Shown piece by piece: positions 18,018-29,831 of a stretch of 64,000 nt of DNA (positions within the stretch are counted from its first letter, which is position 1; every line of letters starts with the position of its first letter). Origin of the DNA: Microbacterium sp. ProA8 (GTDB taxonomy: Bacteria > Actinomycetota > Actinomycetes > Actinomycetales > Microbacteriaceae); assembly GCF_039905635.1 (NCBI RefSeq), contig NZ_CP157000.1:2480001-2544000 (forward strand). Reading direction: 5' to 3'. The notes beneath the pieces are model-generated. The model was given only the letters and a program-made list of their open reading frames with translations, ran no database searches and was not told the DNA's origin. Position numbers and translations under genes: made by a program.

Positions 18018-19865
18018 TCAGAAGACCGGCGTACCGGCCCGCACGAGCCTCCAGTTCACGACATGGAAGTCCGTGGGGTCGATGACTCCCGTCGCCGACG
18101 CGTAGGCCACGATCGCCTCGCGGATGGCGACCTGGGCGTTGTAGACGACCGGCGCGGCCGCGATGTGCGGGAAGCCGCCGCCGCCGGACTGCCGGTAGTT
18201 GTTGACGGCGACCACGAAACGCTGGTCGGCGGCCACCGGAGTGCCCTCCCACGCCAGGTTCACGATGCGCGAGCCCTGCGGCTGAGAGATGTCGATGTCG
18301 TATGTGACGCCCGAGAACTGGTCGAAGTTGTAGTCCGGGGTTCCCTGCGCGTTGGTCCAGGTGGCGGGAGCCACCGGCGCGCCCGGCGCGACGGTCAGGA
18401 AGTACTTCGCGGAGTACTCGAGGTAGTCCTTGATCTGGGCTCCGGTCAGCACCGAGCCGAGCAGCGTGTTGTCGTAGATGTACAGACCCGCGACATCCTT
18501 GATCGTCACCTGCCCCGCCGGGAAGGTCGCCGCACGGTTGAACGGCGCCGCGAGCGAGATGATCGGAAGGGATGCCTCGGCCGTCCCCGCGATCGCCTTC
18601 GAGACCACGTCGATCTGCACGTGGTTCACGTAGTCGAGGATCGCGGTGTCCTTCCAGCAGGACTCGGCCGCGGCGAGCGTCTCAGACGACGTCGCGACGG
18701 GCGTGTTCACGTAGGCGACGACGGCGTCGTGCTGCGCCTGGACGACCTGCACCAGTGCCGGATCGTCGGCGACGGTGTTGGTGTTCAGCGTGAGCGACCT
18801 CGCGGTGGCGACCCCCCACTGGCCCCGCTCCATCGTGAGCTCCAGATCGAACACGCTGAGCCGCTGGCCCCAGTTCTTCGGTTCGCTCATCACGACCTCT
18901 TTGCCGGTGACCCTGTTCGTCACCCGTACCTCGGGCTTGTCGAGGTGCGCGTGCCCGAACAGGATCGCATCGATGCCGGGCACCTCCTCGGCGAGCATTC
19001 GGGCCGCGTTCTCGACGGGGATGTCGCTGCCGTAGGACGACAGGCCGCTGTCGCCGGCATGCACGCTCACGACCACGACATCCACGCCCTCGGCGCGCAT
19101 GACGGCGACCCAGCGTGCCGCGCTCTCCACGACATCGAGCACGTCGACGCGGCCGCTGACATTGCTCTTGTCCCAGATCACCACGCCGGGGTTGGTGAGC
19201 CCCAGGACGCCGACGCGGATCGGCTTGTACCCGGGCACGTGCATCTTCTTGACGACGTAGGGCTGGAACGCCGGCTCCGTGGTGCCCGCATGCACGGCGT
19301 TGGCGGCCAGCGCCGGGGCATCCAGCTGCGAGATCCAGTAGTCGAGGAACTCGAGCCCGTAGTTGAACTCGTGGTTGCCGAGCGCCACGGCGTCGTACCC
19401 GATCGCATTGAGCCCCGCTGCGACCGGGTGCACGGCGCCGGACTCCGTCACCGGGTCGACGGTCGCGTAGTAGAACCCGAGCGGAGAGCCCTGGATCGTG
19501 TCGCCGGCATCGAAGAGCAGCGTGCGCTCGCGGCCGCGGTCGGCGCGGATCTGGTTGACGAGGCTCGACACGCGCGCCAGGCCGATGGTGTTGCCGGCGC
19601 TGTCGCCGTAGGCCGCGTCCTTGTAGTAGTCCCAGTTGAGCACGTTGGCATGGATGTCGGAGGTGCCCATGATCGTGATGGTGACGGACTTGCCTCCGCC
19701 GGCCGCCACTGCCCGCGGCGTCTGCACCCACCCCGCCGCGGCGAGCACGCCGGCTGCCGAGGCGCCGACGAGGAAGTTCCGTCGGCTGAGGCCCGACCGC
19801 GGCGGGGTGTCCGCCAGAGGGGGCATGTCGCGGTCGGATTCGTGGTCGGATGCGTGATCAGGCAT
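18018..19865 (-). CDS. Tat-exported 5'-nucleotidase / 2',3'-cyclic phosphodiesterase-like protein
   Basis: Secreted metallophosphoesterase of 615 residues. The N-terminus carries a twin-arginine signal (SRRNFLVGASAAGVLAAAGW, then AVA), so it is folded in the cytoplasm and exported. The catalytic domain starts TITIMGTSDIHANVLNWDYY, followed by LLFDAGDTIQGSPLGFYYA, DAVALGNHEFNYG, VVVVSVHAGD and DAILFGHAHLDKP: the full set of dinuclear-metal ligands. The C-terminal nucleotide-binding domain includes YIYDNTLLGSVLTGAQIKDYLEYSAKYF and FSGVTYDIDISQPQGSRI. ATG 19865 is chosen because GGGAG lies at the right distance; a second ATG at 19877 has no such site. It probably scavenges phosphate or nucleosides outside the membrane. 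Confidence 0.9.
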   Translation of the reverse strand: MPDHASDHESDRDMPPLADTPPRSGLSRRNFLVGASAAGVLAAAGWVQTPRAVAAGGGKSVTITIMGTSDIHANVLNWDYYKDAAYGDSAGNTIGLARVSSLVNQIRADRGRERTLLFDAGDTIQGSPLGFYYATVDPVTESGAVHPVAAGLNAIGYDAVALGNHEFNYGLEFLDYWISQLDAPALAANAVHAGTTEPAFQPYVVKKMHVPGYKPIRVGVLGLTNPGVVIWDKSNVSGRVDVLDVVESAARWVAVMRAEGVDVVVVSVHAGDSGLSSYGSDIPVENAARMLAEEVPGIDAILFGHAHLDKPEVRVTNRVTGKEVVMSEPKNWGQRLSVFDLELTMERGQWGVATARSLTLNTNTVADDPALVQVVQAQHDAVVAYVNTPVATSSETLAAAESCWKDTAILDYVNHVQIDVVSKAIAGTAEASLPIISLAAPFNRAATFPAGQVTIKDVAGLYIYDNTLLGSVLTGAQIKDYLEYSAKYFLTVAPGAPVAPATWTNAQGTPDYNFDQFSGVTYDIDISQPQGSRIVNLAWEGTPVAADQRFVVAVNNYRQSGGGGFPHIAAAPVVYNAQVAIREAIVAYASATGVIDPTDFHVVNWRLVRAGTPVF

Positions 19866-19971
19866 GTGTTCTCCCATGGCGAGGATCACACCACGCGCGC
19901 GTCGCCGCGACAAGGACCGGCGCATGAGGAAACTCTCAGCAAGACTCCGACCGGGTCTGCGCGCAAACGGA

Positions 19972-20001
19972 AGTGCCCGGCCCTTTGCAGGGCCGGGCAC
20001 T
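19972..20001 (-). terminator. Rho-independent type hairpin after ilvC
   Basis: Perfect 13-bp stem AGTGCCCGGCCCT / AGGGCCGGGCACT with a 4-base loop, 36 bases past the ilvC stop, followed on the minus strand by a T-rich patch (TTCCGTTT). It separates the ilv operon from the nucleotidase gene. Confidence 0.85.
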
Positions 20002-20037
20002 CGGTGCCGCGCGGAATGAGCGCGGCAGAAGGGTCGA

Positions 20038-21613
<1,576 letters not shown>

Positions 21614-21617
21614 GGCC

Positions 21618-23423
21618 TCAGTCCTCCTGCTCGTCGAAGGCGGGCGAGTGATCCCGCGCGTACTGGACGTAGCTGTTGCTGACGCCCTGGGGCACCATCG
21701 GCCACACCATCGCGTCGGCGCTCACGACGAAGTCGATCACGACGGGGCGATCGTTGGTCTCGAGGGCGGTCTGGATCGCGGCATCCACGTCCTCCTCCTT
21801 CTCGACGCGGATCGCGAGGCACCCGTAGGCCTCCGCCAGCTTCACGAAGTCGGGGATGCGCACGGTGCCATGACCCGTGTTGAGGTCGGTGTGGGAGTGG
21901 CGGCCGTCGTAGAACAGCGTCTGCCACTGGCGCACCATGCCCAGCGACGAGTTGTTGATGATGGCGACCTTGATCGGGATCTTGTTGATCGCGCAGGTGG
22001 CGAGTTCCTGATTGGTCATCTGGAAGCACCCGTCGCCGTCGATCGCCCACACGTGGCGATCGGGCTCGGCGACCTTCGCACCCATGGCGGCGGGCACCGA
22101 GTAGCCCATGGTGCCGGCGCCGCCGGAGTTCAGCCAGGCGTTCGGACGCTCGTACTTGATGAACTGCGCGGCCCACATCTGGTGCTGGCCGACGCCCGCG
22201 GCGTAGATGCCCTCGGGTCCGGTCAGCTCGCCGATGCGCTTGATCACGTACTGCGGCGACATGAGGCCGTCGGTCGGCTGGGTGTAGCCGAGCGGGAACT
22301 CGTCGCGGAGGCCGTCGAGGAACGACCACCACTCTCCGATATCGGGAGTGGAGCCGTCGCTCACCGCACGGAAGGCGGCATCCAGGTCGACGAGCACGTC
22401 CTTCAGGTCGCCGACGATCGGGACGTCGGCCGTGCGGATCTTCGAGATCTCCGCCGGGTCGATGTCGACGTGCACGACCTTGGCGTTCGGCGCGAACAGC
22501 GCCGCCTTGCCGGTGACGCGGTCGTCGAACCGCGCGCCGAGGGCGACGAGCAGGTCGGCCTCCTGCAGCGCGAGCACGGCGGGGACGGTGCCGTGCATGC
22601 CGGGCATGCCCAGATGCTGCGGGTGCGAGTCGGGGAACGCGCCGCGTGCCATGAGCGTGGTCACGACGGGTGCGCCGGTCGTCTCGGCGAGCGCGCGCAG
22701 CTCGGCGGACGCCCGCGAGCGGATCACACCGCCGCCGACGTACAGCACCGGCTTCTTGGCGTCGGCGATCAGCTGCGCCGCCGCCTGGATCTGCTTGCCG
22801 TGCGCCTTGGTCACCGGCCGGTAGCCGGGCAGGTCGATCTGCGGCGGCCACACGAAGGGCGCCTCGGCCTGCTGGGCGTCCTTCGTGATGTCGACGAGCA
22901 CGGGACCGGGGCGACCGGTCGACGCGATCTCGAACGCCGCGGCGATCGCGCCGGGGATGTCCTCGGCGCGCTTCACCAGGAAGGAGTGCTTGGTGATCGG
23001 CATCGTGATGCCGACGATGTCGGCCTCCTGGAAGGCATCCGTGCCCATGAGGGTCGAGAACACCTGACCGGTGATGCAGACGATCGGCACGGAGTCCATG
23101 TAGGCGTCGGCGATCGCGGTGACGAGGTTGGTGGCGCCCGGACCGGAGGTCGCGAGGGCGACGCCGACGCGACCGGATGCCGCGGCATAGCCCTCCGCGG
23201 CGTGACCGGCGCCCTGCTCGTGACGGACGAGGATGTGACGCACCGACTCGTCGTCCATGAGGGGGTCGTAGACGGGCATGATCGCTCCGCCGGGAAGACC
23301 GAAGACGTCGGTCACCCCCAGCAGGTCGAGGGAGCGGACGACCGCTTCCGCGCCCGTGAGCACGGGCGTCGAGGCGGTGCGGGCGGGCGGCCGGGGAACG
23401 GCCGCGGCGGTGTCGGCTGACAT
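21618..23423 (-). CDS. ilvB: Acetolactate synthase large (catalytic) subunit
   Basis: ThDP- and FAD-dependent enzyme of 601 residues that makes acetolactate and acetohydroxybutyrate. The ThDP catalytic Glu is in [18 protein letters not shown]. Other motifs: [58 protein letters not shown], and the ThDP/Mg motif [35 protein letters not shown] 23423 is chosen over upstream starts because AGGAA lies 7-11 bases before it. ilvD ends 47 bases upstream on the same strand, leaving no room for a long leader or attenuator before ilvB. Confidence 0.97.
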   Translation of the reverse strand: MSADTAAAVPRPPARTASTPVLTGAEAVVRSLDLLGVTDVFGLPGGAIMPVYDPLMDDESVRHILVRHEQGAGHAAEGYAAASGRVGVALATSGPGATNLVTAIADAYMDSVPIVCITGQVFSTLMGTDAFQEADIVGITMPITKHSFLVKRAEDIPGAIAAAFEIASTGRPGPVLVDITKDAQQAEAPFVWPPQIDLPGYRPVTKAHGKQIQAAAQLIADAKKPVLYVGGGVIRSRASAELRALAETTGAPVVTTLMARGAFPDSHPQHLGMPGMHGTVPAVLALQEADLLVALGARFDDRVTGKAALFAPNAKVVHVDIDPAEISKIRTADVPIVGDLKDVLVDLDAAFRAVSDGSTPDIGEWWSFLDGLRDEFPLGYTQPTDGLMSPQYVIKRIGELTGPEGIYAAGVGQHQMWAAQFIKYERPNAWLNSGGAGTMGYSVPAAMGAKVAEPDRHVWAIDGDGCFQMTNQELATCAINKIPIKVAIINNSSLGMVRQWQTLFYDGRHSHTDLNTGHGTVRIPDFVKLAEAYGCLAIRVEKEEDVDAAIQTALETNDRPVVIDFVVSADAMVWPMVPQGVSNSYVQYARDHSPAFDEQED

Positions 23424-23470
23424 GGTGAGATTCCTCACAGATGGGTCGGACGGGATGCCGGAAACCAGGC

Positions 23471-25189
23471 TCAACCGGTGGTCGCGCCCTCCGCAGCGGA
23501 GCGCACGAGTCGGGAGTACTTGGCAAGAACGCCACGGGTATAGCGCGGAGGAAGCGGCTCCCAGCCAGAGCGGCGGGAGTCAAGCTCAGCCTCGTCGACG
23601 AGTAGGTCGAGAGTGCGAGCCGCGATATCGACCCGTATCAGATCACCATCGCGCACGAAGGCGATGGGACCAGCGTCCACCGCTTCGGGTGCTATGTGGC
23701 CGATGCACAGGCCGGTTGTGCCGCCTGAGAATCGTCCGTCCGTCAAGAGTAGTACATCTTTTCCGAGCCCAGCGCCCTTGATGGCCGCGGTGATGGCGAG
23801 CATCTCGCGCATGCCGGGGCCGCCCTTGGGGCCCTCGTAGCGGATCACTACGACGTCGCCCGCCTGGATCGCTCCGGCCTCGAGGGCGTCCATGGCGGCG
23901 CGCTCCCGCTCGAACACACGGGCCGGCCCTTCGAACACATCGGCGTCGAAGCCGGCCGACTTCACGACGGCGCCTTCGGGGGCGATCGAGCCGTGCAGGA
24001 TCGTGATGCCGCCGCTCGCGTGGATCGGGTTGTCGAACGTGTGGATCACGGTGCCGTCGACCGGGTCGGGGTCCAGGTCGGCGAGGTTCTCGGCGAGGGT
24101 CTTGCCGGTGACGGTGAGCGCGTCGCCGTGCAGCAGGCCCTCGTCGAGCATGGCCTTCATGATCACCGGGATGCCGCCGTGACGGTCGACGTCGTTCATG
24201 ACGTACTTGCCGAACGGCTTCATGTCGGCCACGTGCGGAACCTTGTCGCCGATGCGGTTGAAGTCGTGCAGGCTCAGGTCGACGTCGGCCTCGCGCGCGA
24301 TGGCGAGGAGGTGCAGCACGACGTTGGTGGAGCCGCCGAGCGCCATCGCGAGGGCGATGGCGTTCTCGAACGCCTCCTTGGTGAGGATGTCGCGCGTCGT
24401 GATGCCCTGACGCAGCAGGTTGACGACGGCCTCGCCCGAACGGTGCGCGAAGTAGTCGCGGCGGCGGTCGGCCGAGGGCGGCGCGGCGGAGCCGGGAAGG
24501 CTGAGGCCCAGCGCCTCGGCGACCGAGGCCATCGTGTTCGCGGTGTACATGCCACCGCACGCTCCCTCACCGGGGGCGATGGCGCACTCGATGCGCTTGA
24601 GGTCGGCCTCGCTCATCTTGCCCGCGAGGCAGGCGCCGACGGCCTCGAACGAGTCGATGATCGTGACGTCCTTCTCGGTGCCGTCCGAGAGCTTGACCCA
24701 GCCGGGCGCGATCGAGCCGGCGTAGAGGAAGACGCTCGACAGGTCGAGGCGGGCGGAGGCCATCAGCATGCCCGGGATCGACTTGTCACAGCCGGCGAGG
24801 AGCACCGACCCATCGAGGCGCTCGGCCATGATCACCGTCTCGACCGAGTCGGCGATGACCTCACGCGAGACGAGCGAGAAGTGCATGCCCTCGTGGCCCA
24901 TCGAGATGCCGTCGGACACCGAGATCGTGCCGAACTGCAGCGGGTACCCGCCGCCGGCGTGCACACCCTCCTTGGCGCCCTGCGCGAGCCTGTCGAGGCT
25001 GAGGTTGCAGGGGGTGATCTCGTTCCAGCTCGACGCGATGCCGATCTGCGGCTTGTCCCAGTCAGCGTCCCCCATGCCGACCGCGCGGAGCATGCCGCGC
25101 GAGGTCGTGGCTTCGATGCCGTCGGTGACGACGCGGCTGCGGGGCTTGATGTCGATGGTGTTGTCAGCGGGCGAATGGGGCTGGGCCAT
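23471..25189 (-). CDS. ilvD: Dihydroxy-acid dehydratase
   Basis: Fe-S dehydratase of 572 residues, making the 2-keto acids of valine and isoleucine from dihydroxy acids. Cys ligands of the cluster and active-site motifs are seen: [51 protein letters not shown], and [25 protein letters not shown] with the catalytic Ser. It lies 47 bases upstream of ilvB. The last ~100 codons (about 23471-23790) use codons that are rare elsewhere here (GTA, CTA, TTG, AAA, ATA, TCA, CGA, GGA), while the first 470 codons are typical. This suggests replacement of the 3' end by recombination; the protein still looks intact. Confidence 0.97.
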   Translation of the reverse strand: MAQPHSPADNTIDIKPRSRVVTDGIEATTSRGMLRAVGMGDADWDKPQIGIASSWNEITPCNLSLDRLAQGAKEGVHAGGGYPLQFGTISVSDGISMGHEGMHFSLVSREVIADSVETVIMAERLDGSVLLAGCDKSIPGMLMASARLDLSSVFLYAGSIAPGWVKLSDGTEKDVTIIDSFEAVGACLAGKMSEADLKRIECAIAPGEGACGGMYTANTMASVAEALGLSLPGSAAPPSADRRRDYFAHRSGEAVVNLLRQGITTRDILTKEAFENAIALAMALGGSTNVVLHLLAIAREADVDLSLHDFNRIGDKVPHVADMKPFGKYVMNDVDRHGGIPVIMKAMLDEGLLHGDALTVTGKTLAENLADLDPDPVDGTVIHTFDNPIHASGGITILHGSIAPEGAVVKSAGFDADVFEGPARVFERERAAMDALEAGAIQAGDVVVIRYEGPKGGPGMREMLAITAAIKGAGLGKDVLLLTDGRFSGGTTGLCIGHIAPEAVDAGPIAFVRDGDLIRVDIAARTLDLLVDEAELDSRRSGWEPLPPRYTRGVLAKYSRLVRSAAEGATTG

Positions 25190-25236
25190 TGTTGAAGTCT
25201 ATTCCCGCGGCTCGGCCCGCTCGCCCGGCATGACGT

Positions 25237-26031
25237 TCACCCGCGAGCGCGCGTCCGCTCCGTCGCCAGCACCGTGAGGAGGTCGGCGAGGGCGGCGATG
25301 TCGGGCACGCGCACGGCGGCCGCTGTCGGCCCGTCGCCGACCCGCACGCCCAGATCACCCGCGCCCAGGCTCGCCAGGGCGTCCTCGTCGGTGACGTCGT
25401 CACCCGCGAAGAGCACGGCCGTGGCACCCAACCGCTCGCGCAGCTCCGCGATCGCGGAGTCCTTGCCCTCGTGGCGGAAGGCGAACTCGACGATGTTGTG
25501 TCCGGTGCGCCGTCGCCAATGCGGGGCCTCCGCCGCGACGATCTCATCCGCCAGTCGGTTCGCCTCTGCGGCGGCCTCGGCGGTGGCACGTCGGGTGTGC
25601 ACGCCGAACCCGAAGGTCTTCGGCTCGATCCAGACGCCCTCCAGGTGCGCGGTCGCGGCCTCGGCGTGCGCCCGCATCGCGTCGCGCAGCGTCACATCGC
25701 CCTCGTCCTCGCCGTGGGTCCGCAGCCCCTCGTCCGGGCTCCAGAACTCGGCACCATGGGATCCGGCGAGAAGCACGCGCGAGGCGTCGTCGTGCTCGGC
25801 GATCACCCGCAGGTCGACGAGGCTGCGCCCCGAGACCAGCGCCACGACGGTGTCGGGTGCGGCGACCACGGCACTCACCGCCTCGCGCGCGGCAGGCAGC
25901 ATCCGTGCCGCCATCGGGTCGTCCGCGAGCGGTGACAGGGTGCCGTCGAAGTCCAGCGCGACGAGCAGGAGATCGGATGCCGCGACGCCGGCGATCGCCT
26001 CGCGCACGTCGTCGGCGAGATCGAGCGTCAT
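25237..26031 (-). CDS. otsB: Trehalose-6-phosphate phosphatase
   Basis: HAD-superfamily phosphatase of 264 residues that releases trehalose from trehalose-6-phosphate. Motif I is LLLVALDFDGTLSPLADDP with the nucleophile Asp, motif II lies around VVALVSGRSLVDLRV, and motif III/IV include HEGKDSAIAELRERLGATAVLFAGDDVTDEDAL. The OtsB-type cap (LEGVWIEPKTFGFGVHTRRA) lies between. Length fits the family. Its ATG overlaps the otsA stop (ATGA), so the two steps are coupled. Confidence 0.95.
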   Translation of the reverse strand: MTLDLADDVREAIAGVAASDLLLVALDFDGTLSPLADDPMAARMLPAAREAVSAVVAAPDTVVALVSGRSLVDLRVIAEHDDASRVLLAGSHGAEFWSPDEGLRTHGEDEGDVTLRDAMRAHAEAATAHLEGVWIEPKTFGFGVHTRRATAEAAAEANRLADEIVAAEAPHWRRRTGHNIVEFAFRHEGKDSAIAELRERLGATAVLFAGDDVTDEDALASLGAGDLGVRVGDGPTAAAVRVPDIAALADLLTVLATERTRARG

Positions 26032-27509
26032 GCGTTCGCCTCCGCAGCCCGGTTGAGGGCGGGGAACCTGTTGCGTTCGCGTGCGCCGTCGAGGGCGTCG
26101 AGGAAGGACCGCGACCAGCGCGCGACGTCGTTCTCGACCACCTTCCGGCGCAGTGCCCGCATGCGGCGGCCCTGTTCGGCGGACGGCATGTCGATGGCAC
26201 GCATGATCGCGTCCTTCATGCCGTCGATGTCGTGCGGATTGATGCGCACCGCGCTCGGCAGCTCATCGGCGGCGCCGGCGAACTCGCTCAGCACCAGCAC
26301 ACCGCGGTTGTCGATGCGGGAGGCGACGTACTCCTTGGCGACGAGGTTCATGCCGTCGCGGAGCGCGGTGACCAGCATGACGTCGGCGGCGAGGAACAGC
26401 GCCACCATCTCTTCGCGGGGGTAGGCCTGATGGAGGTAGCGGATCGCGGTGTGGCCCATGGTGTCGTGGTCGCCGTTGATCCGGCCGACGGTGAGCTCGA
26501 TCTCGTCGCGAAGCTGCATGTACGCCGCGACGCGCTCCCGGCTCGGGCTCGCGACCTGCACGAGGGTCACCTCCTCGACGGCGATCTTGCCGTCCTCCAG
26601 CAGCTCGCCGAAGGCCTTCATGCGGTGGCGGATGCCCTTGGTGTAGTCGAGCCTGTCGACGCCCAGCAGGATCTTCTTCGGGTTGCCCAGACTCTCGCGG
26701 ATCTCCTTCGCCCGAGCACGCACGTCGTCGCGCCGGGCGAGCTCGATGTAGGACGAGGCGTCGATGGAGATGGGGAACGCCTTCGCCAGGGCCCGCCGGC
26801 TGGTGCCGTTCGCGCCGGGGACGGTGATGCCCGAGGCCTTGGTGTCGTAGCGCAGCTGGCGACGCACGGCTCGAGCGAAGTTGCCCGCATCTGCGACGCG
26901 CTGGAAGCCGATGACATCCGCGCCCAGCAGCCCCTCGAGCACCTGGCGGCGCCACGGCAGCTGCGAGTAGAGCCCGTATGCCGGGAAGGGAATGTGGTGG
27001 AAGTAGCCGATGGTGAGGTCGGGGCGCGCGTCGCGCAGCATCTGCGGGACGAGCTGCAGCTGATAGTCCTGCACCCACACCGTCGCGCCGTCCGCGGCGA
27101 CCGCTGCGGCGGCTTCGGCGAAGCGACGGTTCACCTTGACGTACGCGTCCCACCACACGCGGCGATACCGCGGCTCGGCGATGACGTCGTGGTACAGCGG
27201 CCAGAAGGTGTCGTTCGACATGCCCTCGTAGTAGAGCTCGACGTCTTCGGAGGTGAGCATCACCGGGACGAGATGCGTGCCCTCGAACTCGAACGGGTCG
27301 ACCTCGATGTCCGGCTGGCCGGGCCATCCCACCCACGCGCCGTCCGCCCGTCGCATGACCGGCTCGAGAGCGGTCACCAGCCCACCGGGCGAGCGCCGCC
27401 ATCCTGCCTCGCCGTCGCCGTCCACGACGCGATCCACGGGAAGGCGGTTGGCGACGACGACCAGTTCGGCGATGCGCTCGGGTGGGGCGGGAGGGTGGGG
27501 GTCCGTCAC
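26028..27509 (-). CDS. otsA: Trehalose-6-phosphate synthase
   Basis: GT20 glycosyltransferase of 493 residues that joins UDP- or other NDP-glucose to glucose-6-phosphate. Motifs: ELVVVANRLPVDR at the N-terminus, WRRSPGGLVTALEPV, VWVQDYQLQLVPQML, IGYFHHIPFPAYGLYSQLPWR, LLGVDRLDYTKGIRHRMKAF, and LRDGMNLVAKEYVASR with the sugar-nucleotide contacts. GTG 27509 is chosen because AGGAG lies 6-10 bases before it; upstream residues are not family-like. It heads the otsA-otsB operon and is divergent from a small membrane protein gene. Trehalose serves as a stress protectant and, in some actinobacteria, as a cell envelope sugar. Confidence 0.96.
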   Translation of the reverse strand: MTDPHPPAPPERIAELVVVANRLPVDRVVDGDGEAGWRRSPGGLVTALEPVMRRADGAWVGWPGQPDIEVDPFEFEGTHLVPVMLTSEDVELYYEGMSNDTFWPLYHDVIAEPRYRRVWWDAYVKVNRRFAEAAAAVAADGATVWVQDYQLQLVPQMLRDARPDLTIGYFHHIPFPAYGLYSQLPWRRQVLEGLLGADVIGFQRVADAGNFARAVRRQLRYDTKASGITVPGANGTSRRALAKAFPISIDASSYIELARRDDVRARAKEIRESLGNPKKILLGVDRLDYTKGIRHRMKAFGELLEDGKIAVEEVTLVQVASPSRERVAAYMQLRDEIELTVGRINGDHDTMGHTAIRYLHQAYPREEMVALFLAADVMLVTALRDGMNLVAKEYVASRIDNRGVLVLSEFAGAADELPSAVRINPHDIDGMKDAIMRAIDMPSAEQGRRMRALRRKVVENDVARWSRSFLDALDGARERNRFPALNRAAEANA

Positions 27510-27575
27510 GCGGTCTCCTGACGGTTCGTGGACTCGGCAACGGCCCCAGGCTAACAGCGCGCCCCTCCGGCCCGA

Positions 27576-27615
27576 GCGCCCTTGACGTGCGAGGCGTGCC
27601 CATGTCAAGGGGCGC
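27576..27615. promoter_or_regulatory. Inverted repeat in the otsA / small-gene divergent region
   Basis: GCGCCCTTGAC faces GTCAAGGGGCGC with one extra G in the right arm and a 17-base centre. Both arms contain a TTGAC-like element in opposite directions, so it could hold divergent -35 boxes or be an operator. Seen by eye only. Confidence 0.35.
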
Positions 27616-27647
27616 GTCCGTCACCGGTCCCGCGCTAACGTGGCCTC

Positions 27648-27902
27648 ATGCGCAAGTACGTCTTCGGCACCGGCATCCTCACCGCATTCACCGGCGGGCT
27701 GACGCTGTTGAGGGGCCTTCGCGAGCACGAGCCGTTCACCTGGCGCATGGCGCTCGGGTGGCTCAGCTGGGGCATCACGCTGGCCCTCGCGATCGGCGCG
27801 ATCGTCGACGTGCGCCGGGCGTCGCGCGGCGAGGTCATCGCGAACGACTCCCCCGTCCACGGCCGCGAGAAGAAGCTGCTCAAGCGCCGCGTCGACCGCT
27901 GA
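27648..27902 (+). CDS. Hypothetical small membrane protein (84 aa)
   Basis: Protein starting MRKYVFGTGILTAFTGGLTLLRGL with a second hydrophobic segment WLSWGITLALAIGAIVDVRRA, then a basic C-terminus (HGREKKLLKRRVDR) that would lie in the cytoplasm by the positive-inside rule. About two membrane segments, no known family. It faces the thiolase gene tail-to-tail, separated by a bidirectional hairpin. Confidence 0.65.
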   Translation: MRKYVFGTGILTAFTGGLTLLRGLREHEPFTWRMALGWLSWGITLALAIGAIVDVRRASRGEVIANDSPVHGREKKLLKRRVDR

Positions 27903-27928
27903 CCCCGAGCCTGGCCGCCGGCAGCGCG

Positions 27929-27974
27929 AGAGGGGAGACGTCGGCGTGTTCGACGTGCGGACATCTCCCCTCTC
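27929..27974. terminator. Bidirectional hairpin between convergent genes
   Basis: Outer stem GAGAGGGGAGA / TCTCCCCTCTC (11 bp, perfect) encloses a second small stem CGTCG / CGACG. It lies between the plus-strand gene ending at 27902 and the minus-strand thiolase ending at 27996, so it can serve both. Confidence 0.75.
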
Positions 27975-27995
27975 GGGATCGCCGGGGAAGCCGGG

Positions 27996-29180
27996 TCAGC
28001 GCGTGAGGATCAGCGCGTCGCCCTGACCTCCGCCGCCGCACAGAGCGACCACCGCCGTGCCGCCGCCTCGACGGACCAGCTCGTGCACCGCGTGGACGAC
28101 GAGGCGGTTGCCGGATGCCCCGATCGGATGCCCGATCGCGATGCCGCCGCCGTGCGGGTTGACGATGTCGTCGGAGAGTCCGAGCTCGGCCTGCGAGCGC
28201 GCGACCACGGCCCCGAAGGCCTCGTTGATCTCGACGAGGTCCAGGTCGGACGCCGCGATGCCCTGCTTCGCCAGCGCCTTCTCGATCGCCCGTGCCGGCT
28301 GCGCGTGCAGTGAGTTGTCGGGGCCGGCGACCTGACCGGACGCTCCGACGGCGGCGAGGACGTTCCAGCCGTTCTCGTCGGCGTGGGACCGCGTCGTGAG
28401 CACGACAGCCGAGGCGCCGTCCGAGATCTGCGACGAGTTGCCCGCCGTGATCGAGCCGCCCTGTGCGAAGGCCGGCCGCAGGCCCGCGAGGGTATCGACG
28501 GTCGTCTCGGGCCGGACGCCCTCGTCCTTCGTCACGACGACCGGGTCGCCCTTGCGCTGCGGGATCTCGACGGGCACGATCTCGGCGTCGAACACGCCGT
28601 CCGCCTGCGCCGCTGCGGCCCGCTGGTGCGAACGTGCGGCCACGGCATCCTGTGCCTCGCGGCTGATCTCGAACCGCTCGTTGTGCCGCTCCGTCGACGC
28701 GCCCATGCTCTCGCGGTCGTAGGCGTCGGTGAGTCCGTCGTGCGCCATGTGGTCGAGCACCTCGATCGAGCCGTACGCCCAGCCGTCGCGCGAGCCCATC
28801 AGCAGGTGGGGCGAGCGGGTCATCGACTCCATACCGGCGGCCACCACGACGGTCGCGTCACCGAAGGCGATCATGCGCGCACCGTCGATGATGGCGGTGA
28901 GCCCCGAGAGGCAGACCTTGTTGACCGACCCGGAATGGACCTCCCACGGGATGCCGGCACCCACCGCCGCCTGGCGCGCGGGGTTCTGCCCGCTGCCCGC
29001 GGCGAGCACCTGACCCACGAGCACGGCATCGACGGCGTCGGCCGGGATGCCGCCCTGCTCGAGCGCGCCGCGGATCGCGGCGCTGCCCAGCTGCACCGCG
29101 GTGAGCGGAGCGAGCTGGCCCTTCAGTCGCCCCTGCGGAGTGCGCGCGGCGGCGACGATGACGACGTCGTCGTGGTTCAT
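27996..29180 (-). CDS. Acetyl-CoA acetyltransferase (thiolase)
   Basis: Thiolase of 394 residues that splits acetoacetyl-CoA into two acetyl-CoA (or the reverse). The nucleophile Cys90 is in [14 protein letters not shown], the catalytic His351 in [18 protein letters not shown], and the second Cys381 in [23 protein letters not shown] is also as expected. The start overlaps the scoB stop (ATGA). With the CoA-transferase genes just upstream it completes acetoacetate -> acetoacetyl-CoA -> acetyl-CoA. A 3-oxoadipyl-CoA thiolase is an alternative, because pca operons have the same gene order. No other protocatechuate gene is in the window, so the acetoacetate role is preferred. Confidence 0.9.
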   Translation of the reverse strand: MNHDDVVIVAAARTPQGRLKGQLAPLTAVQLGSAAIRGALEQGGIPADAVDAVLVGQVLAAGSGQNPARQAAVGAGIPWEVHSGSVNKVCLSGLTAIIDGARMIAFGDATVVVAAGMESMTRSPHLLMGSRDGWAYGSIEVLDHMAHDGLTDAYDRESMGASTERHNERFEISREAQDAVAARSHQRAAAAQADGVFDAEIVPVEIPQRKGDPVVVTKDEGVRPETTVDTLAGLRPAFAQGGSITAGNSSQISDGASAVVLTTRSHADENGWNVLAAVGASGQVAGPDNSLHAQPARAIEKALAKQGIAASDLDLVEINEAFGAVVARSQAELGLSDDIVNPHGGGIAIGHPIGASGNRLVVHAVHELVRRGGGTAVVALCGGGGQGDALILTR

Positions 29181-29830
29181 GCTTCCACCTTAAGTTCATC
29201 CGAGACCAGGAGCTCCGGCTCGGTCGCCGCGACGACCTCTGCCACGGTCACACCGGGGGCCGTCTCGACCAGCACGAGTCCGGCATCCGTCACATCGATG
29301 ACCGCGAGATCCGTGATGATGCGGTCGACGACGCCCCGCCCGGTGAGGGGCAGCGAGCACTCGTTCACGATCTTGGCCGAGCCGTCCTTGGCGACGTGCT
29401 CCATCAGCACGATCACCTTCGCGGCGCCGTGGACGAGGTCCATCGCTCCGCCCGGGCCCTTCACCATCTTTCCCGGGATCATCCAGTTCGCCAGGTCACC
29501 GCCGGCAGACACCTGCATGGCGCCGAGGATGGCGGCATCGATCTTGCCGCCGCGGATCATGCCGAAGCTCGTGGCCGAGTCGAAGAACGCGGCGCCCGGG
29601 AGCGTCGTCACTGTCTCTTTGCCGGCGTTGATGAGGTCGGGATCGACGTTCTCCTCGGTGGGGTACGGCCCGACGCCGAGGATGCCGTTCTCGGACTGCA
29701 GCACCACCGTGACGCCGTCGGGCACGAAGTTCGGCACCAGCGTCGGCAGCCCGATGCCCAGGTTCACGTAGGCGCCGTCGGCGAGCTCCTGCGCGGCGCG
29801 CGCCGCCATCTCGTTGCGGGTGAGCGGCAT
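29177..29830 (-). CDS. 3-oxoacid CoA-transferase subunit B
   Basis: Beta subunit of 217 residues. It carries the catalytic glutamate in [11 protein letters not shown] (Glu47), which forms the glutamyl-CoA thioester. Other motifs: [41 protein letters not shown], and [24 protein letters not shown]. It starts 1 base after the scoA stop and overlaps the thiolase start, so scoA-scoB-thiolase are one operon. It works as a heteromer with the next entry and moves CoA from succinyl-CoA (typically) to acetoacetate or a similar 3-oxoacid. Confidence 0.92.
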   Translation of the reverse strand: MPLTRNEMAARAAQELADGAYVNLGIGLPTLVPNFVPDGVTVVLQSENGILGVGPYPTEENVDPDLINAGKETVTTLPGAAFFDSATSFGMIRGGKIDAAILGAMQVSAGGDLANWMIPGKMVKGPGGAMDLVHGAAKVIVLMEHVAKDGSAKIVNECSLPLTGRGVVDRIITDLAVIDVTDAGLVLVETAPGVTVAEVVAATEPELLVSDELKVEA

Positions 29831-29831
29831 G

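Noticed and set aside
23424..23470. Attenuator or leader peptide before ilvB
   Set aside because: Only 47 bases separate ilvD and ilvB; no terminator/antiterminator pair or run of Val/Leu/Ile codons is present.
29288..29314. CGTCACA inside the CoA-transferase B gene as a fourth ECF41 promoter
   Set aside because: It lies within a coding region and the base triplet 17 positions later is CGT, not GTC; no start codon follows at 47-50 bases.
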